From Rasiella rasia (lineage in GTDB: Bacteria > Bacteroidota > Bacteroidia > Flavobacteriales > Flavobacteriaceae), in NCBI RefSeq assembly GCF_011044175.1, contig NZ_CP049057.1:449501-513500 (forward strand): a DNA stretch of 64,000 bases, in the 5' to 3' direction. The number at the start of each line of letters is the position of its first letter. The stretch's first letter is position 1. The position numbers were made by a program, and so were the translations under genes. A model generated the notes under the pieces. That model had not been told where the DNA came from. It saw nothing but the letters and a program-made list of their open reading frames with translations, and made no database searches. Shown piece by piece: positions 24,975-32,584 of the stretch.

Positions 24975-25226
24975 ATGACTACAGAAGAAATCTATGCAAA
25001 ATTGCTTCCTATTGTAAAAACATACTTACCAGAAGACGTTGATGCAAAAGAAATAAGCCCCGAAAGCGATTTAACCAGAGAGCTCAATATAAATTCTGCA
25101 CACCTGGTAGATATTGTTTTAGATGTAGAAGATACGTTTTCGGTTGAATTTGCCAATGAAGACATGGAGTCGCTTCGAACCTTAAACGATGCGGTAGTCA
25201 TTATTGAGAAAAAATTAGATGTTTAA
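24975..25226 (+). CDS. Acyl carrier protein of the PKS cluster
   Basis: 83-residue acidic helical protein. The phosphopantetheine attachment serine is Ser41 in LNINSAHLVDIVLDVEDTF; the usual DSL is changed to NSA. The length and helix pattern are normal for ACPs. It directly follows the ketosynthase and overlaps the rRNA methyltransferase gene by 8 bp. It should carry the growing acyl chain for the local KS, dehydratase and enoyl reductase. Confidence 0.9.
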   Translation: MTTEEIYAKLLPIVKTYLPEDVDAKEISPESDLTRELNINSAHLVDIVLDVEDTFSVEFANEDMESLRTLNDAVVIIEKKLDV

Positions 25227-26439
25227 CTGCACGTTTCCAGAAATTACACCTCAGAATTTAGCCATAAAACTATCGGCTAAAGGAGAACGCTCATTGCGTA
25301 GTGGGCATCCATGGATATTTTCAGATAGTATAGAAAAGATTAACAAAGAAGGAGCTGCAGGTGATATAGCAGTAATTTTTAGCCATAGCAAAAACAAAGT
25401 AATTGGAGTAGGCTTGTACGACCCGCAATCGCCTATACGAATTAAAATGCTGTATCACGATGGTGGTGCACGACTTACCGAGGCTTTTTTTCGAGATAAA
25501 ATCAATCGTGCTTATGCTTTAAGAACAGAGCTGTTCACTTCACAAACCAATAGCTATCGTTTACTTTTTGGAGAAAATGATGGTTTTCCGGGGTTGATTG
25601 CAGATGTGTACGCCCATGTGTTGGTGGTAAAATTGTACGCTGCCATCTGGACTCCGTACCTACGTGTAATTTTAGAGCTATTAATTGAAATCTCTGGGGT
25701 TACTACAGTAGTATTACGATTGAGCAGAAGTGTACAACAATTAAAAAACTTTCCTTTTAAAGAAGGACAGATTGTTTTTGGCACATTAGAAGATGAAACC
25801 ATTTTGTTTCAAGAACATGGCGTACGATTTAGCGCCAATGTAATTAAAGGTCACAAAACGGGGTACTTTCTAGACCATCGTGACAACAGAAGGCGTGTGG
25901 GCGAATTGAGTAAAGGTAAAACCGTATTAGATGTATTTAGTTATGCCGGCGGATTTTCGGTACATGCGCTCGCAAAAGGAGCGAAAGAAGTTACGAGTTT
26001 AGATATTAGTGAGCAGGCTCTTGCGCTTGCCAAAGAAAATGGAAAGTTAAACAAAACAACAGGGACTCATAATGTGCTCGCGGGTGATGCTTTTGAGGTG
26101 ATGCGGCAATTAATTGTGGAGCAAAAGCGATACGATGTTGTGGTTATTGATCCTCCTAGTTTTGCCAAGAGTCAAAAAGAAATTGGGGTAGCAAAAAAGA
26201 AATATGCACAATTAGCGCAGCTCGGGGAGAAATTAACCGCCAGAAATGGCTTGCTGGTACTGGCGTCTTGTAGTTCGCGTATTTCGGCAAATGATTTTTT
26301 AGAGATTAACAAGGAAATACTAAAACAACAACCTAGGCATTTTGCGATTCAACAAACTACAGGGCATGACGTAGATCACCCTATTGGATTCGCCGAGGGA
26401 GCGTATTTAAAATGTGGGTATTATAGGTTTAAGGAATAG
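25219..26439 (+). CDS. Class I 23S rRNA cytosine-C5 methyltransferase, RlmI-like
   Basis: 406-residue enzyme with an N-terminal PUA domain (KGERSLRSGHPWIFSDSI, residues about 17-90) and a C-terminal Rossmann methyltransferase. SAM motif VLDVFSYAGGFSVHALA lies near 236, the catalytic-side DPPSFAKSQKE near 312, and ASCSSRISANDF near 352. This is the RlmI arrangement, modifying a cytosine of 23S rRNA. It overlaps the ACP gene, so it is in the PKS operon by position, but its function is probably housekeeping. A terminator follows. Confidence 0.9.
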   Translation: MFNCTFPEITPQNLAIKLSAKGERSLRSGHPWIFSDSIEKINKEGAAGDIAVIFSHSKNKVIGVGLYDPQSPIRIKMLYHDGGARLTEAFFRDKINRAYALRTELFTSQTNSYRLLFGENDGFPGLIADVYAHVLVVKLYAAIWTPYLRVILELLIEISGVTTVVLRLSRSVQQLKNFPFKEGQIVFGTLEDETILFQEHGVRFSANVIKGHKTGYFLDHRDNRRRVGELSKGKTVLDVFSYAGGFSVHALAKGAKEVTSLDISEQALALAKENGKLNKTTGTHNVLAGDAFEVMRQLIVEQKRYDVVVIDPPSFAKSQKEIGVAKKKYAQLAQLGEKLTARNGLLVLASCSSRISANDFLEINKEILKQQPRHFAIQQTTGHDVDHPIGFAEGAYLKCGYYRFKE

Positions 26440-26454
26440 TATGGGTTAAAAATT

Positions 26455-26484
26455 AAAAGAGCCGCATTAACTGCAGCTCTTTAG
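26455..26484. terminator. Bidirectional terminator
   Basis: Stem AAAGAGC / GCTCTTT with inner GCA / TGC pairing around TTAAC and a single C-A mismatch. A-rich on the left, T-rich on the right. It lies between the convergent rRNA methyltransferase and HPF genes. Confidence 0.75.
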
Positions 26485-26502
26485 TTTTTAATGTATGTTT
26501 GC

Positions 26503-26805
26503 TTAATGCGATTGCATTTTTTCCTTTCGTTTTCGTAATTGAACGCCCACTTCTCCAACAACTTTTGCTAGACTTGCCTCAAACGAACCTAAGTTAGATT
26601 CGGCAAATAGGGTAGTGCCTGGCACATTCATTCTTACTTCAGTAATCATCCCGCTATCGGCGCTACTTGTTTTTTCAGTTTTAAAATAGACATCAGTTGT
26701 GACGATAAAATCGTATTTCGCTTCCAATTTCTCTAGTTTTTCGGTTGCCATTGCCTCTAATCTTGGACTTGCAGAGACATCTTTATATTCAAAATTTATG
26801 TTCAT
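26503..26805 (-). CDS. hpf: Ribosome hibernation-promoting factor, HPF/RaiA family
   Basis: 100-residue short-type HPF that binds the 30S decoding region of idle ribosomes and favours dimers. It has the typical start INFEYKDVSASPRLEAMATEK, central VYFKTEK and EVRMNVPGTTLFA, and a C-terminal basic helix LAKVVGEVGVQLRKRKEK. There is no long C-terminal dimerisation domain. A well-formed promoter (TTTG, 20 bp, TATCTTTA) lies upstream on the minus strand. Monocistronic, with a terminator after it. Confidence 0.93.
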   Translation of the reverse strand: MNINFEYKDVSASPRLEAMATEKLEKLEAKYDFIVTTDVYFKTEKTSSADSGMITEVRMNVPGTTLFAESNLGSFEASLAKVVGEVGVQLRKRKEKMQSH

Positions 26806-26832
26806 AGAAGTTGGTTTTTAAAGTTCCAATAC

Positions 26833-26864
26833 TAAAGATACGACTCCTTAAAATGGAAGACAAA
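26833..26864 (-). promoter_or_regulatory. Promoter of the hpf gene
   Basis: Minus strand TTTG (26864-26861), 20-bp spacer, TATCTTTA (26840-26833), close to the Bacteroidota consensus TTTG / TAnnTTTG. The start point would be about 20 bases before the ATG. Confidence 0.5.
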
Positions 26865-27033
26865 TAATTAGTACTTCTTTGTGAAATTTTATTCCCTTTA
26901 CAAACAAGGTAAGGACGTATTTTGAAAAGTTATCTAGTTTTGAACCTTAAAAAAGTCATAAATTTATGGTGTACCATGTGTTTGCTGCTGAAAATTTACT
27001 AGTTTTATTGTCCTCATTTTTAAAGCGATAGTT

Positions 27034-27171
27034 ATGGAAACAACAAAAAAGAAATCTCACGCCGATTTTCAGAGTGCCTATAGAAGGTCTTCAAACTTTA
27101 GAAGTGTGGTGAAAAAAGAGAAATTTGAAATCACTAAAAAGGGCGAGGTGAAACTGAGTAAGGAAAAGTAA
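27034..27171 (+). CDS. Small basic protein (hypothetical)
   Basis: 45-residue frame from ATG to TAA, lying alone in a gap of about 400 bp. It is very rich in Lys and Arg (METTKKKSHADFQSAYRRSS, then FRSVVKKEKFEITKKGEVKL) and has no Cys or hydrophobic segment. The composition suggests a soluble nucleic-acid- or ribosome-associated peptide, but no family is recognised. The closing KFEITKKGEVKLSKEK could be two short beta strands. Confidence 0.5.
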   Translation: METTKKKSHADFQSAYRRSSNFRSVVKKEKFEITKKGEVKLSKEK

Positions 27172-27204
27172 ATAGGTAGCTTTTACTTTTAAACACCGCG
27201 TTTT

Positions 27205-28404
27205 TTAAGACTCATGTTTTTTTACATACACTAAAATTAGAATTGAAATCCCACTACAAATAGAGAACCCAATAAATAGGGGAAGGGTGCTATTAATTAC
27301 AAACCTTCCTATTAAAGTACTAATGGGCACTGCCATTAGGGTAGATATAAGTCCGGTAATGGCCGCAGCGATTCCTGCTATATGACCAACAGGTTGCATT
27401 GCCAAGGCTCTTAAGTTTCCGAAGAGAAATCCGATAAAAAAGAATTGCACGGCAAAGAAGCTTAATAATATATAAATGTTAGGCTGCGGAATGCTGTGAA
27501 AAAACAGTAGATACACTACAGAAACGCTAAAAAACCCAATAAGCGATACCGTGACCATCTTTTTCATACCGTAGCGTAGTACAAAAGTTCCGTTTAAGAA
27601 AATGGCAATACCTATAGCAATAGCGAGACCTGCAAAAATGTACGGAAACTCGGTTTCTAAGCCGTATTGATTCTGAAATATTTGCTGTGAAGCACTTAAA
27701 TACACCAAGAAAGATCCTACTACAAACCCGGAGATTAGGGTATAGCCAACCGTGGTTTTATATTTTAATGTTTCAGCAAAACCTTTAAGAATACGGGCTG
27801 TTTGAAACGGAATTCTATGCTTTTGATCTAGAGTTTCTTCTTGTCGCAACCAGAACCATAGCGCTACAATTAAGCTAATAATAACTTGTACATAAAATAT
27901 GTCTTGCCAATTGTAATGATTTAAAATGAATTGCCCCAAAGCTGGTGCCACAATAGGGATAAGCAGAAATACAACCGTTACAAAAGACATGATACGTGCC
28001 ATATAATCGCCTTCGTACGTATCGCGAATAATAGCAATACAAATGGTACGTGGCGCTGAGAGTCCGATACCTTGTAAAATTCTTCCGGCGACCATCATTT
28101 CGAGGCTTTGTGCAGATAAGCATATAAAACTTGCCAGCACAAAAATCGCAAATCCCATATACACCGAAGGTTTTCTCCCCAAAGCGTCTGAGAGTGGCCC
28201 AAATGCTAGCGGGCCAACACCTAAACCGAGGAAAATCATTGTGATAAGCAACTGATTGTCTGCCGTGTTGGTGGTGTTAATGGCTACACCAATGATTTCG
28301 AGTGCAGGTAAAAGTGCGTCTATAGAGAGCGCCGTTACCGACATAAGCGCCGCCATAAGGGCGATAAATTCGAATTGTGATGTGGCTTTTTGGGGTGTTT
28401 GCAT
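27205..28404 (-). CDS. MFS multidrug exporter, Bcr/CflA family
   Basis: 399-residue inner-membrane transporter with about 12 hydrophobic helices. The signature is the first cytoplasmic loop GPLSDALGRKPSVYMG (motif A) and the helix 4-5 region GAPR-type segment LSAPRTICIAIIRDTYEGD, typical of Bcr/CflA drug:proton antiporters. It probably exports a small toxic compound. A TACTTTTG box on the minus strand ends 7 bases before the ATG, so translation may be leaderless. It is adjacent to but divergent from a secreted unknown. Confidence 0.88.
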   Translation of the reverse strand: MQTPQKATSQFEFIALMAALMSVTALSIDALLPALEIIGVAINTTNTADNQLLITMIFLGLGVGPLAFGPLSDALGRKPSVYMGFAIFVLASFICLSAQSLEMMVAGRILQGIGLSAPRTICIAIIRDTYEGDYMARIMSFVTVVFLLIPIVAPALGQFILNHYNWQDIFYVQVIISLIVALWFWLRQEETLDQKHRIPFQTARILKGFAETLKYKTTVGYTLISGFVVGSFLVYLSASQQIFQNQYGLETEFPYIFAGLAIAIGIAIFLNGTFVLRYGMKKMVTVSLIGFFSVSVVYLLFFHSIPQPNIYILLSFFAVQFFFIGFLFGNLRALAMQPVGHIAGIAAAITGLISTLMAVPISTLIGRFVINSTLPLFIGFSICSGISILILVYVKKHES

Positions 28405-28411
28405 GAGGCTG

Positions 28412-28419
28412 CAAAAGTA
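28412..28419 (-). promoter_or_regulatory. Candidate -7 box for the MFS gene
   Basis: The minus strand reads TACTTTTG (TAnnTTTG), 7 bases before the ATG at 28404. This is the same spacing as at the histidine kinase gene and would give an mRNA with practically no leader. Confidence 0.45.
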
Positions 28420-28521
28420 CCACTAATGGTTCTTTGTTTATACTATTTAACACCTCTTAACTACTAGCATTTTGCTTATGCTGTTAAATACTAGTATTTT
28501 AGCATTTCTAACTGAAAAATT

Positions 28522-29421
28522 ATGAAATTAAAATTTTGGCTTATTTGTGTGCTTTTGTATAGCAGCGTTGGATTGGGGCAAGATAAAAACACGCCTGCTG
28601 CGCAAGTGGTAAAAGAGTTTTTACATGGAATGAGTTATGATGAGCAAACTGAATCTACTACGCTAAAAGCACTTATTGCGCCCTCTTTTGCAAAAGCAAA
28701 GAACATAGAATCGAAACACATTGGGATAGACGTATATAGACCCGATCATTTTATGATATGGGATGTGAACGGGGCTATGGTCACAGCAATGATATGGATT
28801 AAAGGAGGTTCTTGGGTTCACAAGCTTCGGTTTAAAACAGTTGAAGAAGGTGGCCAAACCTACATTATGCCATCGGGAATTAGTGGAAGAAATATGATTC
28901 AACCATGGAATTCTATAGATACCTTTATAGAAATAGACAGCAATAAACTAACTGCAAACACAGAACAGTTGTCTTCAACAGAACCTATAGCAGATAAAGA
29001 GAGTGATAATAAGCCAGCAGAGGACAGTACATTGCTGAAATTAAGCGATTACCTTCAATTTAATGGCGAAATTTTAAATAACGGCACTCCAGAAGAAAAG
29101 CGATTTACTTTGGTCATTTCTGATGGTAATTCTGTGGCCTTTAATATGTCGTTAGGATTGCTACCATTTTATATTTATGAAACGGGACAAGAACGTATAG
29201 GAGATCTCACTAAGACCACCTATAGATTAGAAAAGAGTCAGGTTATAAGCCAAGCCATACAATGGAATGAGTTTGTAATTACCGATATATCGAAATTAAG
29301 TGATGAAGAAAAACGTGAGTATACCTTAGGTGATACTTTTGATTGTAACTACGTCCTCGATATAAAAGGATATCCTAAACTAAGATTACTGGCAAACATA
29401 ACCTCAGGAACCATAGAATAA
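28522..29421 (+). CDS. Secreted protein of unknown function
   Basis: 299-residue protein with a clear signal peptide (KFWLICVLLYSSVGLGQ, cleavage after about residue 20). The first domain (about 25-145) has alternating strands with YRPDHFMIWDVNGAMVTAMIW. An acidic linker (EPIADKESDNKPAEDS) follows. The second domain (about 170-299) looks like a beta sandwich. No lipobox or T9SS tail, so probably periplasmic. I recognise no family. Confidence 0.75.
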   Translation: MKLKFWLICVLLYSSVGLGQDKNTPAAQVVKEFLHGMSYDEQTESTTLKALIAPSFAKAKNIESKHIGIDVYRPDHFMIWDVNGAMVTAMIWIKGGSWVHKLRFKTVEEGGQTYIMPSGISGRNMIQPWNSIDTFIEIDSNKLTANTEQLSSTEPIADKESDNKPAEDSTLLKLSDYLQFNGEILNNGTPEEKRFTLVISDGNSVAFNMSLGLLPFYIYETGQERIGDLTKTTYRLEKSQVISQAIQWNEFVITDISKLSDEEKREYTLGDTFDCNYVLDIKGYPKLRLLANITSGTIE

Positions 29422-29540
29422 GAAGGAATTCAGTAGCTGTAAAAAACGTCTAAAACAAGAGAAGCGTAAGAGATAGTAAAACATTCTATTTTACATAATG
29501 TTAATTATAGTACAAATGCGTTAAGCTGAGTAAAATAGCG

Positions 29541-29613
29541 AATAGCACCTTTTCGTGCTATTTGACATAATCCTGTTATAGTGCCTTTAGGTCTATAATT
29601 TAGGATTATGTCA
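29541..29613. repeat. Two adjacent perfect stem-loops
   Basis: Hairpin 1 is AATAGCAC / GTGCTATT (29541-29548 with 29555-29562) around CTTTTC. Hairpin 2 starts at the next base: TGACATAATCCT / AGGATTATGTCA (29563-29574 with 29602-29613) with a 27-base loop. They touch without a gap. Neither has a T-run, so simple termination is unlikely. Confidence 0.75.
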
Positions 29614-29950
29614 CAGCCAATTTATGACCTATGTTTATTTACATTCGTAAGCTATATTGCCGTGCTATAAAAATACTGACCTTTTAGATTTGTTTAAAAA
29701 TCGCGTATTCGCTAAAATGTACGTAATAAAAAATTTTAGACGATTCTCATGGATTGCCACAAGCGTATAAAATTACTCTGCGAGATAATTTTTATGCACT
29801 TGTTAATTGTTTTGCCAAAGTTTTATGAGGCAAAGGTTAACATAGAGATTCTATTTTACATAACAAATAACCAAACTATATCTTTACTTACCAAACCACT
29901 ATTTTTTATATCCATTATTTGCAACAGATTTATGATGACTACTTAAATAA

Positions 29951-29988
29951 AAAATCACAGTAATAATGAAATATACTACTGTGATTTT
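29951..29988 (-). terminator. Terminator of the leftward SDR operon
   Basis: Perfect 12-bp stem AAAATCACAGTA / TACTGTGATTTT (29951-29962 with 29977-29988), 14-base loop. On the minus strand the stem is followed by a T-rich run. Confidence 0.75.
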
Positions 29989-30019
29989 CGAAATAACATT
30001 AAATTGTTAGAAGACTGAG

Positions 30020-30385
30020 TTATTGATCAGAATAATTATCTACTTCAAAAAAGCCGGTTATATCTTTTAATTTATTGTTTTCAACTAGCACAAAACTAGC
30101 CCCACCATCAATTACTTCTTTATTTTCGTTAAGAGTGTTCCATTTTACTAGATTTTTGTTGTGATGAGAAACCACATTTGCTTGGGCAAAAGTTATACCT
30201 GGAGATAGCTTATGAAATTCAGCAATATAGTCAGAAACCTCATTGAGTCCGCTTAATTCTATTAAAGGGTCTGTGTAACGGAAGTCATCAGCTAAAATTG
30301 TTTTCAATAATTCATCTCTTTTTGTGCGCTCTGTTATAGCCCAACTTTCACTCCAAATATCAAATACTTCTTTAAAATTTTTCAT
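30020..30385 (-). CDS. NTF2-like (SnoaL-type) small protein
   Basis: 121-residue protein with the cone-shaped NTF2/SnoaL fold pattern. A long N-terminal helix (FKEVFDIWSESWA) comes first, then LLKTILADDFRYTDPLIELSG and strands ending LVENNKLKDITGFFEVD. Such proteins are isomerases, hydrolases or plain binding domains. It follows two SDR genes by 12 bp and probably acts on the same substrate. Catalytic residues cannot be assigned. Confidence 0.78.
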   Translation of the reverse strand: MKNFKEVFDIWSESWAITERTKRDELLKTILADDFRYTDPLIELSGLNEVSDYIAEFHKLSPGITFAQANVVSHHNKNLVKWNTLNENKEVIDGGASFVLVENNKLKDITGFFEVDNYSDQ

Positions 30386-30397
30386 ATTTCTTTTCTT

Positions 30398-31138
30398 TTA
30401 AAATTCTTGTATAGTAGGTCGAATTACTAGTTCGTTAATGTCTACATCTGCAGGTTGTTCAATAGCGTAGGCAACAGCTTTTGCAATGGAAATAGCAGGA
30501 ATAGCATCTTTGTAAACTTGCTGTATAAATTGTGAAGTGCCCTCATCTGAGCTTCCTAATTGTAGTTCAGAATTTATTAAACCAGGTGTTAATATGGTTG
30601 TTCTAATATCCTTACCAACCTCTTGCCTTAATCCTTCACTTATAGCACGCACTGCGTATTTAGTTCCGCTATAAACTGCTCCGCCTGGACTTACTTTTAA
30701 CCCGGCAACAGATGCTAAATTGATAAAGTGTCCCGATTTTTGTCTTTCAAATTCCGGTAAGGCTGCTGCAATACCATATAACACACCTTTTATGTTAACA
30801 TCAATCATGCTGTCCCATTCGTTAATTTTTAGAGCACTTAATGGTGCTAAAGGCATAATACCAGCATTGTTGACCATAACATCAATTTTACCAAAACTGT
30901 CAATTGCTTTTTTTACTAAAGCTTTTACATCATTTGCATTGGTAACATCTGTCCTCAAAATTTCAACAGCACCTCCATTTTTTTGAATTTCAGAAGCTAC
31001 TTTTTCTAATTTTTCTACTCTACGAGCACCTAATACTACTTTTGCTCCTTTTTCTGCCAAATAATGAGCTGTAGCTTCTCCTAATCCGCTACTTCCTCCT
31101 GTAATGACTACTACTTTGCCTGCTATATTATTGTTCAT
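30398..31138 (-). CDS. SDR family NAD(P)-dependent oxidoreductase
   Basis: 246-residue classical short-chain dehydrogenase. It has the cofactor motif TGGSSGLGEATA near 13, the Arg of GARRVEKLEKVA suggesting NADP preference, NNAGIMPL near 91, and the catalytic Ser in LASVAG with Tyr/Lys in YSGTKYAV. It overlaps nothing and lies 1 bp from the neighbouring SDR, forming a three-gene operon controlled by the divergent hxlR gene. Substrate unknown; quinone or aldehyde detoxification is typical of HxlR-controlled SDRs (inference). Confidence 0.9.
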   Translation of the reverse strand: MNNNIAGKVVVITGGSSGLGEATAHYLAEKGAKVVLGARRVEKLEKVASEIQKNGGAVEILRTDVTNANDVKALVKKAIDSFGKIDVMVNNAGIMPLAPLSALKINEWDSMIDVNIKGVLYGIAAALPEFERQKSGHFINLASVAGLKVSPGGAVYSGTKYAVRAISEGLRQEVGKDIRTTILTPGLINSELQLGSSDEGTSQFIQQVYKDAIPAISIAKAVAYAIEQPADVDINELVIRPTIQEF

Positions 31139-31139
31139 T

Positions 31140-32009
31140 TTATTTGATTTTTGTTTCTAATAAATACTCTAATTTGTAATTGCTTAAAGACTCATCTTGT
31201 ATAGACTGCGTTAGTTCATTAACCTTGTCTGCACCAAATGGTAATCCAACGGTTGTACGCGTTGGTCTTGCGCCTTGAGACATTTCTGCCAGTTTTAAAT
31301 AAGCGTCGGCAACTATACTAGGCTGTGGAATATCTTCTGACTGCATAAACTCACCAAATCCTTCAACCATACTGCCAAGAATCTTCTGTAATTCTGGGTT
31401 CTCTGCTACAATTTCTGTTCTAGCTTCTGGAACAAATGAATTTCCTAAATTAGTAGCAAATGGTCCTGGTTCTACTAAAATAGACTCTACTCCAGTAGGT
31501 GCCAATTCATATTTTAAACTTTGTGTATACGCTTCTACCGCTGCTTTAGATGCACTATAAGTTGCTGCAAACGGAGCAGGTACTCTACCATAGGCAGATG
31601 TTGTATTGATTATTAACCCCTTTCCTGCTTTACGCATAGTAGGTAATACTGCCTGAGAGGTTCTAATAATACCATAATAGTTTATGTTCATTAAGTCATT
31701 TGCTTGGGCTACACTAAAAGCCTCTGCAATTCCTAAATGCATAATACCAGCGTTGTTTATTAATACATCTATGGTACCTTCTTCTTTAATTATGCTGTCC
31801 ATTGCTTTTGTAACGGAGTCATCATTAGCAACATCCATAGCTACAACCTTAACGTTTGAAGAATAATTTTCTAGTTCTTGTTTCTTTTCTGAATTGCTTC
31901 CGTCAGGATTTCTCATTGTTGCATAAACCTTATAACCGTTGTCTGCAAATAGTTTTGCTGAAAGGTATCCAAATCCGTTACTGCTTCCTGTGATAATTAC
32001 ATTTTTCAT
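31140..32009 (-). CDS. SDR family oxidoreductase, first gene of the hxlR-linked operon
   Basis: 289-residue short-chain dehydrogenase with TGSSNGFGYLSA near 7, MRNPDGS after strand 2, NNAGIMHL near 89, Ser in NTTSAYGR and the YSASKAAV active site. It resembles the larger SDRs with a C-terminal extension (from about 200, PGPFATNLGNSF onward). It lies divergent to hxlR over a 149-bp region holding three operator-like repeats. The promoter -7 box (TATTTTTG) on the minus strand overlaps one operator copy. Probably induced when HxlR is released. Confidence 0.9.
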   Translation of the reverse strand: MKNVIITGSSNGFGYLSAKLFADNGYKVYATMRNPDGSNSEKKQELENYSSNVKVVAMDVANDDSVTKAMDSIIKEEGTIDVLINNAGIMHLGIAEAFSVAQANDLMNINYYGIIRTSQAVLPTMRKAGKGLIINTTSAYGRVPAPFAATYSASKAAVEAYTQSLKYELAPTGVESILVEPGPFATNLGNSFVPEARTEIVAENPELQKILGSMVEGFGEFMQSEDIPQPSIVADAYLKLAEMSQGARPTRTTVGLPFGADKVNELTQSIQDESLSNYKLEYLLETKIK

Positions 32010-32027
32010 TTTTATTTGTTTTATATA

Positions 32028-32109
32028 TTACTTTTAAATCGCAAGCAAAAATATACAGATTACTTTTATTGTGCAAGTAAAAATCATATTAATTTCATTT
32101 TGCAAGTAA
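32028..32109. promoter_or_regulatory. Three tandem HxlR operator-like repeats
   Basis: Three 21-bp copies of an inverted repeat, TTACTT-N9-AAGTAA. Copy 1 is at 32028-32048 (right half AAGCAA), copy 2 at 32060-32080 (perfect) and copy 3 at 32089-32109 (left half TTAATT). The conserved right half is GCAAGTAA. Start-to-start distances are 32 and 29 bp, about three helical turns. Copies 1 and 2 cover the -7 and -33 regions of the SDR promoter; copy 3 covers the -33 element of the hxlR promoter. Confidence 0.7.
32046..32076 (-). promoter_or_regulatory. Promoter of the leftward SDR operon
   Basis: The minus strand reads TATTTTTG (32053-32046) with CTTG about 20 bp upstream (to 32074). The -7 match to TAnnTTTG is perfect and the -33 element is one base off. 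Both lie inside operator copies. Confidence 0.5.
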
Positions 32110-32131
32110 AAAAATAAAAATTGTACCTTTG
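32099..32131 (+). promoter_or_regulatory. Promoter of hxlR
   Basis: TTTG (32099-32102), 21-bp spacer, TACCTTTG (32124-32131), fully matching the Bacteroidota consensus. The start point would lie about 20 bases before the hxlR ATG. The TTTG is inside the third operator copy, which implies self-repression. Confidence 0.6.
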
Positions 32132-32158
32132 TAATCAATTATAAATACATTAGATATA

Positions 32159-32584
32159 ATGGAACATAAATTTAGATGTAATTGTCCTATAACTGTCGCG
32201 ATTGATGTTATTGGCGATAAATGGGCTTTAGTTATTGTTAAACAAATGCTGACTGAAGGAAAAAAAACGTTTAAAGATTTTATTGAGAGTGACGAAGCTA
32301 TTGCTACAAACATATTGTCTTCAAGATTAAAAATGCTTGAAGAGTTTAAGATTATCACAAAAGATAAACTGCCAGATAATAAAAAAACAAATATTTATAC
32401 TTTAACCGAAAAGGGTGTAGACCTAATGCCCATAATAGCAGAGTTATCTCTTTGGAGTGATAAACACATTAGAGAGTTTCATCCAGAATTATATTCTGGT
32501 GAAACGCTTCAAATTATAAAAAACGATAAAGAAGGTTTTATTAATAAAAAAATTGAAGACTATAAGTTGGAAAATTGGAAATAG
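32159..32584 (+). CDS. HxlR-family transcriptional regulator
   Basis: 141-residue winged-helix regulator. The HxlR hallmarks are the N-terminal Cys in FRCNCPITVAIDVIGDKWALVIV (two Cys near 7 and 9), then TFKDFIESDEAIATNILSSRLKML (recognition helix) and the wing NKKTNIYTLTEKG. In YodB, HypR and related proteins an N-terminal Cys senses quinones or other electrophiles. It is divergent from the SDR operon across three operator-like repeats, so it likely represses that operon and itself and responds to an electrophile the SDRs detoxify (inference). Confidence 0.9.
   Translation: MEHKFRCNCPITVAIDVIGDKWALVIVKQMLTEGKKTFKDFIESDEAIATNILSSRLKMLEEFKIITKDKLPDNKKTNIYTLTEKGVDLMPIIAELSLWSDKHIREFHPELYSGETLQIIKNDKEGFINKKIEDYKLENWK

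Larger units (their letters stand above)
29422..30019. other. 598-bp non-coding stretch with repeats
   Basis: No convincing gene is seen; the only longer frame (29749-29946) has unbiased, low-complexity sequence. The stretch contains two back-to-back hairpins (29541-29613), a 16-bp direct repeat ATTCTATTTTACATAA at 29483-29498 and 29848-29863, and the terminator of the leftward SDR operon at its right end. Confidence 0.6.

Noticed and set aside
29749-29946. 65-codon frame in the non-coding stretch
   Set aside because: AT-driven composition, no signal or domain, and no recognisable promoter or context.
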